Source of the DNA: Molossus alvarezi
Taxonomy: Eukaryota > Chordata > Mammalia > Chiroptera > Molossidae
Assembly: GCA_037176705.1 (NCBI GenBank)
Contig: CM073886.1
Location: 125,642,001 to 125,706,000, forward strand
Reading direction: 5' to 3'
Length of the DNA: 64,000 bases
The notes beneath the pieces were generated by a model that was given only the letters and a program-made list of their open reading frames with translations, had not been told where the DNA came from and made no database searches. This document shows, piece after piece, positions 56,281 through 64,000 of this stretch (within the stretch, counting starts at the first letter, position 1; each line of letters starts with the position of its first letter). Both the position numbers and the translations under genes were made by a program.

Positions 56281-58072
56281 TTCCCTTTGTCCATTTTTTC
56301 TCTGATTGCAGGCACATCTTCAGATGAGCAAACTCCTACCTTGCTCTATTTCTGATCTTCATGTTCATTCCTCAGCACTTCACAATCTGTCACCTGTACT
56401 TCCTTGGGTCATTCCCAGATGGATTATCCCAGTTGACAGAGAATCAGAGAGGAGTCACAGATTGAAATCGGGGCATCTCCTTAGCTCACACCCGCTGCCT
56501 CTGAGGTCTTGCTCTTGTCCAGCCCCTGCTTGGTAAGAGGTCTAGTCACAGGACTGGGTAGACAGCCCAGGCTGAGACAGCCATTGTCTTTGCCCTACAG
56601 TGACTGCTCCAGTTTGGACAAATTAAATGAAAGAAAACCCTGTTTTCTCTGGTTTCCCATGGGAAGGATACGTGCCCTGAACTTCTGTAGCTTTGTGTCC
56701 TGACAGAGTCCCAGCAAGAAGGAAGGAGAGCAGCAGAGGTCGGAGATCGGGAGATAGTCCTGGGAATCACTCCACGATCCAGCTGCCCTCAGGGATGGGC
56801 CCGTTCCCTCTGCTGGATATACAAAGAAAGCAATCTTTTGTTCTTTCGGATTAAATGGGATTTAGTTGGTTGTGTGTCTCTTACAACTGAGAGAATCCTG
56901 ACTAATTTTTAAAAGGTGGGATTCTGGGAACAAAGTGGAGCATAAGCCTTAGGCCACACTGTCAAGTGGGACCAGCTGGAGATTTACCCTTTCGGCGGGA
57001 GAGGAGCTGGTGGCAGAACTGGGAGGGGACGCAGATGGCAAGGGCAGGCGAGGGAACGCCCACAGCACAGGGTGCTGTTGTAGTGGAGGGGGCGAAAGCA
57101 ACCCCAGAGCTCTGAGCATCCCAGGACGTTCAGAGCCAGCACAGGTAAGAGGTGTGTGGCAGCAGGGGTCACAGGCTTGACCTTTGGGGACTAGCTAACA
57201 GGTCATGAACAACTTGGTCAAGGAGAACAAGCCCGCAGGTAATTAGGAGTTGCTACACCAGAATCCTAGTAGGCCCGAGCGAAAAACCAAGCGACATAGA
57301 TCCCTTGAGCGTTACACTCAGGTGCTAGGGCTTTGAGGGCCCCCAGATGTGGGGTGGAAGAAAGTAGTTGCATGCGTAGGCGTCTAGAGTCACCACCATC
57401 CTCTCCCCACAACCACTTCCATTGTCAGTGTCACTTTGCAGATCTGAATCTAGCTCAGGCCCCTGAGTGTAATCTTTGACCATTTCTTAGCAGAAAGGAG
57501 GCTCTTTCTATCCAGTCAACTTCAAGTTTCCAAATAGATCAGGTTCCAAATATGGGTCTGAGTGATCCAGAACAGTACTTCTTCGGAGTGTGTGAACTTG
57601 GTTGCCGAGGGCGGGGCTGGAGGCGACTGCAGAGGTCGTTATGCCGGGGAAATGGGCTCTGAACTGAGACTGGGGACTGGAAGCGCAGCCCCACGGCCGG
57701 CCTCCGCCCAGCCCCAGCCGCCGACAGAACACGGCAGAGCCCTCCCCCACTTCACCTCTGACCGCCAGTGGAAGGAAGCCGTGGGTGGTCTGGTGGTCTC
57801 TTGCTGTACAACAAACCAGCCCTGAGCCATTTCACGACGTAAGTGTTTCATAAGTCTGGGGGTCAGGAATGTGGGTAAGAATCTGTGAGTAATTCTGCTC
57901 ACTGACAGTCTACTGGGATCACGTGTCCTGGTAGTGGAGGCCCTTAAACCTGGAGGACCCCGAACACTTGACTCACACGGCTGAAATCTCAGCAAAAACA
58001 GCTGCCAGTCTAGGCCGCTCTGCCCCCTCCATGTCTCTCAGAGCCTCTCCATGTGGCTCTGCACGAGGGTGG
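56281..58072. other. GC-richer intergenic stretch with possible LTR remnants
   Basis: No gene recognised. 56860-56912 (GTGTGTCTCTTACAACTGAG, AATCCTGACTAAT) resembles the 3' end of an old LTR. 57775-57935 (GTGGTCTCTTGCTGTACAAC, GGGGGTCAGGAATG, ACTGGGATCACG) recalls another old interspersed repeat. Neither is firm. CpG density rises at 57600-57730. Confidence 0.35.
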
Positions 58073-58480
58073 CTGGACCCCTGGTGTGGCTGGACCTCTC
58101 GCATAACTGGACCCCTGGCATGGCTGGACCTCTGGCATGGCTGGACCCCTGGCGTGGCTGGACCTCTGGCATAACTGGACCCCTGGCGTGGCCGGACCCC
58201 TGGCGTGGCCGGACCCCTGGTGTGGCTGGACCCCTGGCATGGCTGGACCCCTGGCATGGCTGGACCTCTCGCATAACTGGACCCCTGGCATGGCCAGACC
58301 CCTGGCGTGGCCGGACCCCTGGCATAACTGGACCCCTGGCATGGCCGGACCCCTGGCATGGCTGGACCCCTGGCATGGCTGGACCCCTGGCATGGCTAGA
58401 CCCCTGGCATGGTCAGACCCCTGACATGGCCAGACCCCAGGCATGGCTGGACCCCGGGCATGGCTGGACCCCGGGCATGC
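58073..58480. repeat. 17-bp minisatellite, 24 units
   Basis: Twenty-four head-to-tail units of exactly 17 bp (consensus CTGGACCCCTGGCATGG) with no unit-length change. Variants include CTCTCGCATAA, GGCGTGG, GGTGTGG and CCGGAC or CCAGAC starts. Variants recur in blocks: units 1-4 and 11-13 share the CTCTCGCATAA neighbour pattern, and several GGCGTGG/CCGG units cluster. The unit has no stop in most frames, so long low-complexity frames open on both strands (128-219 codons). These are not genes. Confidence 0.97.
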
Positions 58481-58649
58481 CCTCTCAGAATTCCAAGAAC
58501 AAAGGAAAAGCCTCCTGCCCCCAGCCAGGCCAGACGGCAGAGCACGGCTGCATCGTCTCTCGGTCAAATGGACACAGCCCGGCCCAGGTCAAAGGGGGAG
58601 GAAACGAACCTTCACTGCCTGTGGGAGGAGGGGGAAGAATTCTCAACTT

Positions 58650-58880
58650 TCTTTTTTTTTTTAATCCTCACCTGAAGATACTCTTTCCTGTTTATTGTCA
58701 GATAGAGTGAGAGAGAGAAATGTGGACGTGAGAGAGACACATCGACCGGTTGCCTCCTGCACGACCCCGCCCAGGGCTGCGGACCAAACCACAGCAGAGG
58801 CACGTGCCCTTGACCAGAGTTAAAACCATGAGCCCCTGGTCTGTGGGCCGACGCGCTACCTGAGCCGAGCCGGCCAGGGC
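58650..58880 (-). mobile_element. Ves SINE
   Basis: Reverse copy; hairpin region ATCCTCACCTGAAGAT, then GAGAGAGACACATCGACCGG and the head GAGCCGGCCAGGGC. It lies 170 bp right of the minisatellite. Confidence 0.92.
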
Positions 58881-59034
58881 GACCTCCAGCCTCTCCCACT
58901 GCACCACGGGCTCCCGAGGACACTAAAGGGGCCCCACGCTCAATGGCCAAAACCCTGGGCCCTGCCTTGTTTTAACGGTCAGACTCTACTTGAAACCACT
59001 TTCTACAAATTTCCTCAGTGAGTTCGGTAAGTCC

Positions 59035-59950
59035 TCGTTTATTCACTGTCCCTGGGAGAGAGAACTGTGCCAGGGACGGCGCCGGGCCCTGGGACTAAGG
59101 ACGAGCAAGGCAGACAGCTCGTTTCTGCTCTTACACACATTACACTCTGGTGGGTGAGACAAGAAAGGAAAAAGCCATCACCAGACCCTCTGAGAAGTCC
59201 CAGAACGGGTGTTTGGAGCATGGGACATGTTCCAGAAGAGGTGACATAAAGGGCGACCCACGGGCGGAGTGGGGGCTGGCCAGAGGAGGAGGGGACTAGT
59301 GCCAAGGCAGAGAGCCACGTGCAAGCCTGGAGCCTTCCCAGACGGCACGGTGTCAGTCTGCTCCAGAAGCAGGTGGCAACGGCGAGGGGGGCCGACGAGG
59401 AGGAAGTGGTTGAAAGAGGAGGCTGGAGAACTCACCAGGAACAAATCAAGAAGAGCCTTGTAATCATTGAAGAAACAGAACTGTATTCTTAACATGGGAA
59501 TTCTTAACTGTATCCAAGAATAATAGAGAACTGAAGGACTTAAGCAGAGGAAAGACATGATTAGATTCATGTTTTTAGAAGCTCTGCCTGGCTGCCACGG
59601 GGGACGGCGTGGGGTAGTAACAAAGCTGGTGGCAAAACTATTTAGCAGATTGTGCAAGAATACAGGTGAAAGGTCACGGCAGCCTGAACAGGGTAGTGCA
59701 GTCAGTACAGGGAAAGAGGGGGTCATAGTTTTGAAAACATTCAGGACGGATCAATCGGATGTGGTGATTGGATGTGGATAGTGAGGAAGGTGAGAGAGGG
59801 AAGGCTGCCGACCAAGCTGTGATTTGAGTTTTGGGGAAGATAATGGTGCCATTGACTAAGGCAGGGACCACAGGGGAAGTGTCTGGTTTGGACGCATTGA
59901 CCTTGAGAGACCAAGGACATATCCACATGGAGATTGTCCTGTATGGGGCG
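59035..59950 (-). mobile_element. L2 fragment
   Basis: Reverse L2 from its 3' end (GTTTATTCACTGTCCCTGG, then ACATTACACTCTGGTGGGTG) through AAGAGCCTTGTAATCATTGA, GAGGAAAGACATGATTAGAT, CTCTGCCTGGCTGCCAC and ATGGTGCCATTGACTAAGG in the expected order. Confidence 0.75.
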
Positions 59951-62044
59951 AGAAGAAACCCTTCGAAGGAGATTAAAAAGGTGTGGCCACAGAAGTTAAA
60001 CACCAACAAGGGAAATGCCACAGGAAACAGGGAGCGTATGTCCAAGGAGGGAGGCAAGTGATCAGTGTCCAAATGCACGCCCTACGCACCAGGCACCGAG
60101 CCAGAAAATGGCCCAAGCGTGACGAGGCTATTCTTCCTGCCCTCGGAAACATTCTCCTGTTATTTCCTCGTGTCTGATTCCTACCTTGGCTCCTTTGGCA
60201 CTGAGGTTTTTATCTGTCTTCCCAAGATTCTGCTGGAATCTGAAGTCCTGGCCCAAATCCCAGTATAGATGGCACGGTACCCAGTCATGCCAAGTCTCAT
60301 TATTTCTTACAAACCATCACTGATGCAGTGCTTGCCTTCCTACTGCTGAAAAGTGTCCACATTCCTCTCTCTACTTAGCTGATGTCCGTTGTTCCCAGAC
60401 CCCTGTTATGATCTGGCTTATTTTGTTTCTAATGGAGTTCAAAGACCAACTCTCCTTCCTACTGCCCCTACCCGGCATGAGCCACCTGCTCGATATAGAG
60501 AATGATGTTGGATGCCGTACGACAGAGGACCTGTTTCCTTGAGGATAAGAGTTCAAAAGGCGTCTCAAGGCTTGTTTGCAGCTTGTTCTCTCTCCTATAA
60601 TTCTGGTGGTTCTTTTGTGTGTTCCGTCAAGAAAGGTGCTGTGACATTTCTTACTTCCTTCGGAGGACATTTACCAGCGGGGTAGTGACCCTGCAGTATC
60701 TTTGGACGGGCAGGTTTTATTCAGTACTGAGGTTCTCAGCCTTTCCTCCCATTCTGTCCTGCTCATTAGGCTCCCTGCGGGCTGGGGGAGTCAGGAAGCC
60801 CTGGGATCACCTGTTCCTTGGTTCTGCACTATCGCCTGGCAGGTGCAGCCTTCTGGCTGGGCTTTGGAGGAAGGCTTTCTTCCCTGCCGTGGGCAGGCAT
60901 TTAGGGCAGCTTCTTTGCGGCTCATGAAGTTGTCCTCTGGAAACACTGTAATTTGCTGTCTAGTCCTTTCTCAGAGTCCCATGCTGCAAGGAGCCGAGCC
61001 TCAGCGGAGCTAGTGCACAAAACGCGACATGGGTAATAACTGCAGGACATATAATAAAGGGTAATTTTTTTTTGTAATAGACATGATTTTTTTCCATCTA
61101 TGCTTTGCCTGGACTGGTATTAAATGGGCACACAGCCACTGCCAGCAGGGTTATGAGGACAGGGGAGCGTGTTGAGGAGAAGTCAGGCTAGGATGTTTTA
61201 AATTTGTGGTGAAATATTCACACACAGTTTATAAAGTGCTGATTGTGCCCTTAACCCAAAAACTACACAAGGGAGTTTAATTAGGCTGCAATTCAGCATA
61301 TAGCCTACATCTCAGAAGAGTGAAGTCACATTGCACGGGAAGGTGACCTCTGAAAGAGTATCTCATAAACCCAAATTTGTATATAGTCAAAACTACTTTT
61401 AACATTTCTTATTGACAATGTGTCATGCTTTTGATTTGAATGGACTTTTAATAAGTTCAGAACATGCAATTTTTTCCTGCAGAGTTAATGTAGATCACTG
61501 TTCCCCTGGAAATCGAAAGCATACGCAGCTCAAGGATCTCACCAAGCCCCGTCTTGGACCTCCCCATTGAAGGGAGGGACAAACATAGACACGCCAGGGT
61601 CTCGCTGGTCAAGGGGTGGCCTGGACCAAGGAGCGAGCAAGTAGAGCAATTGGCAGTTAAGGAGGCCTCATTAGAATTGAAACATAGTCTATAGAATACA
61701 CATAGTTCTGTGAAATAATGAAACAGCCTACATAGTTGCACTGAGTATGTTTCAGTAAGAGGCAACATGACTAGAGAAGGGGCGATTTGGATCTCATTCA
61801 CTTTTGAATAAATTTTAGTTTATTAATTTACAAAGCAAAAAGAACTTGCATCAAATTGATTCTAGTAAAAAACTCAGAAAAAATATCCTTAGTACATCTT
61901 TTGTGTAGGTCCTTGAAAAGAAAAATAGGACGTATTTCAGAAAAGCTCCTCTTTTTTCCAAAGCCACCACCGATCCCAGGGACCACAGCAGGGTCACGTG
62001 GCTGCTTCCCCCTCACTTATGCAGTAGTGCTTACATCTCCATCC
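59951..62044. other. Intergenic stretch, nothing recognised
   Basis: About 2 kb. Overlapping frames on both strands near 60371-61013 show no domain. No repeat is named. The region is moderately GC-rich at 60700-60950. Confidence 0.4.
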
Positions 62045-62059
62045 AAAATATTTGATCTT

Positions 62060-62769
62060 CAAAGGGTAAGAGATCTCTCTTTCTTAAAGCTGCATAGTAC
62101 TCCACTGTGTACATGTAGCACAACCTTTTTATCCACTCATCTACTGATGGGCACTTGGGCTGTTTCCAGATCTTAGCTATTGTAAATAGTGCTGCTATGA
62201 ACGTGGGGTACATATATTCTTCCTGATTGGGGTTTTAGGTTTCTTAGGGTATATTCCAAGAAGTGGGATCACTGGGTCAAATGGCAGTTCCACTTTTAAC
62301 TTTTGGACGAAGCACCATACCATTTTCTATGGTGGCTGCACCAGCCTGCATTCCAACCAGCAGTGTGCTAGAGTCCCCTTTTCTCCACGTCCTCACCTGC
62401 ATTTGTTGTTTGAGGATTTGTTACCCTTTGAGATGACATGGAGGGACCTGGAGAGTATTATGCTAAGCGAAGTAAGCTAGACAGAGAAAGACAAGTACCA
62501 CACGATCTCACTTATTTGTGGAAAATAATGAACAAAATACACTGTCGACCATAAAAGATCCAGAATCATGGAAGTAGGGAACAGACTGACAAACCTCAGA
62601 GGAATAGGGGTGGGAAGGGAGGGAAGAGATAAAGCAAAGAACTTCTCTGCATATACACACAACCAATTGATATGGTCACTAGGCTGGGGAAGGCAGGAGA
62701 GGGGTGGGAGCCGGAAGGAGGGGGTCAATAGGAAAAAAGGGGAACATCTGTAATACTTTCAACAATAAA
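62060..62769. mobile_element. L1 (copy I) with 5' inversion (twin priming)
   Basis: The left part, 62060-62420, is L1 ORF2 in minus orientation ([27 protein letters not shown]). The right part, 62421-62769, is L1 3' sequence in plus orientation (CCCTTTGAGATGACATGGAG to ACAATAAAAA). The two meet at a shared point in L1: CAAAGGGTAAGAG at the left end and TTACCCTTTGAG at the junction. A perfect 15-bp duplication AAAATATTTGATCTT lies at 62045..62059 and 62770..62784. Confidence 0.95.
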
Positions 62770-63084
62770 AAAATATTTGATCTTTAGATATTTCATTTTC
62801 AACTTGAACCTCAATAGTATTTTAGAGCTTTTCACAGACGGTGACAATTAGGTAAATACTAGAACAACGGAATCCATACTTCTGTTTCACTGCTGTTGCC
62901 CACAGCATGTGGGCAAGTGCAGGCTTTGATGCAACAGTTGTGGACCTAAAACCTCACTTTCTTTTACTGTCTGTGACTCTGGGAAATTCTATTTGCCTCT
63001 GCAAGTAAATCGGGGTTAATAGTTTATATTGCATAAGGCTGTTGTGAAGATTACATAATTTTTAAAACTTAATATTGACTAAGC

Positions 63085-63260
63085 CAGTGGTTCTTAAACT
63101 TAATTTGCATAAGAATCACTCTAGGAACTTGATTAAAGTAGCAGCGAATTCAGAGGTTCATGTTCCAAAGGTCCGGAAGGAGCCCGATAATCCACATCTA
63201 TTAACAAACACCTCAGGTACTTCTGTGTCGTGCTACAAAGAACATAGCTTGAAAACCACA
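63085..63260 (+). mobile_element. MER5A-like hAT MITE
   Basis: It starts CAGTGGTTCTTAAACTTAAT, then GCATAAGAATCACTCTAGGA, and ends near CTTGAAAACCACA, matching MER5A end to end (176 bp). Confidence 0.85.
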
Positions 63261-63340
63261 ACCTCAGTCCTTCAATAGATAGTGACTCCTTTTCTTTCCC
63301 TTAAAGTAAGCTATTTCTAGCAAGTCTAGGAATTGGGTTT

Positions 63341-63563
63341 GGGAATCAAACATTTTCCCCACCATAAACCAAATCCTGTCTGCTGCCTGTATTTATAAAT
63401 AAAGTTTTATGGGCCCAGAGCCATGTTCATTTGTTTACACATTGTCTATAGCCGTGTTTGTGCTATTACGGCAGAGTAGAAGAGTTTTGACAAAGACTGG
63501 ATGGCCCTCAAAGCTTAAATTATTTACTATCTGGCCTTTTCACAAGAAGTTTGCTGACCCTTA
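63341..63563. mobile_element. Ancient hAT-type MITE
   Basis: AAATAAAGTTTTATGGGCCC, CACATTGTCTATAGCCGTGT, ACGGCAGAGTAGAAGAGTTT, TATTTACTATCTGGCC and AGTTTGCTGACCC match an old mammalian element whose reversed end is 'ggtcagcaaact'. I do not name the subfamily. Confidence 0.75.
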
Positions 63564-63786
63564 TTCTAGAGATGGACTTTTGAACATAACTTTCCTGTCT
63601 TAGTCCATTATTCCCTACTCGGTATTTCTAAACTTCTCCTCTTCACCTAAATAAGTCCCAATATTGCATGCTTGAAATTTCCTGTCCACTTCAGAGTTAA
63701 CAAAAAGTGTATTCACTACTGTGCATGGTACATCCATGCTTCCATGCTTGATGTAGTATGGATATTTAGTTTATTTCTTTTCTTTT
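63564..63786. other. Short intergenic stretch
   Basis: Nothing recognised. Confidence 0.4.
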
Positions 63787-64000
63787 TTTTTTTTTAATCC
63801 TCATCCGAGGACATTTTTCCGTTTTTTGTTCAGAGAGAGTGGGAGGGAGAGAGAGGAAGAGAGAGAGAGAGAGAGAGAAATATTGATGTGAAAGGGACAC
63901 ATCGAGTGTCCACCTCCTGCACGCACGACCCAACCAGGGCCGGGGGCAAACTGCAACCGAGGTACATGCCCTTAGCGGGAACTGAACCCAGGTCTCTCTG
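63787..64000 (-). mobile_element. Ves SINE cut by the window edge
   Basis: Reverse copy starting with a T-run and hairpin ATCCTCATCCGAGGAC, a GA run at 63855-63878, then GCGGGAACTGAACCCAGGTC at the edge. The head lies beyond 64000. Confidence 0.93.

Noticed and set aside
58051..58710. 219-codon plus frame and 185-codon minus frame as genes
   Set aside because: They are low-complexity products of the 17-bp minisatellite, open in several frames on both strands and running into flanking repeats.
1..64000. CRISPR, prophage, operon or bacterial defence system
   Set aside because: Codon structure, repeats and the exon show vertebrate nuclear DNA; no such features exist.
1..64000. Helitron (Helibat) copies
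   Set aside because: I looked for the usual end motifs and AT-rich start words and found none, though a library search would be needed to be sure.

Overview
This window is nuclear DNA from a mammal, almost certainly a bat of the Ves-SINE-bearing lineages (Yangochiroptera). At least 23 tRNA-derived SINEs of the bat Ves type are scattered through it, several with perfect target-site duplications. It also holds L1 elements of several ages, ancient MIR and L2, LTRs of ERVL/MaLR type, and DNA transposons of the Tigger and hAT groups. I saw no copy of the Helitron family abundant in vespertilionid bats, so I leave the family open. There are no bacterial genes, operons, CRISPR arrays or structural RNA genes.

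The only host protein-coding exon I can support is coding exon 1 of PLCXD3 (phosphatidylinositol-specific phospholipase C X-domain protein 3), minus strand, 3021..3123. Positions 1..3020 are the start of its first intron. Positions 3124 to about 3400 are its 5' leader and promoter, in a GC-rich island with a very strong G-quadruplex motif and a CRE-like site. Everything to the right (3.4 to 64 kb) is upstream intergenic DNA, and all longer reading frames there are repeat-derived or unassigned.

Layout: 5.3 kb solo LTR; 7.7-8.9 kb L1 fragment; 9.3-9.8 kb old L1; 10.6-13.0 kb near full-length dead Tigger transposon; 15.0-19.4 kb younger L1 nested in older L1 with five SINEs; 22.9 kb SPIN-type hAT element; 24.1-24.9 kb L1; 30.2-36.3 kb retrotransposon nest (three younger L1s and two SINEs in one old L1); 36.3-36.8 kb long inverted repeat made of L2; 38.9-40.3 kb L2 with an LTR inside; 42.8-43.2 kb orphan GC-rich patch; 46.5-48.6 kb L2 interrupted by a SINE and an old L1; 49.2-50.5 kb L1 beside an MLT2 fragment; 51.3-55.2 kb nearly complete HAL1 (half-L1) carrying five SINEs; 58.07-58.48 kb minisatellite of 24 units of 17 bp; 59.0-60.0 kb L2; 62.0-62.8 kb L1 with a twin-priming inversion; 63.1-63.6 kb two hAT-type MITEs; a SINE is cut by the right edge.

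I found no new defence or metabolic system. The most interesting signals are structural: the promoter G-quadruplex, the SPIN hAT copy, the L2 inverted duplication, the 17-bp minisatellite open in several frames on both strands, the twin-primed L1, a SINE tail hairpin with a compensatory change, and an unassigned 168-codon ORF. Repeat names are from memory of consensus sequences; no database search was run.
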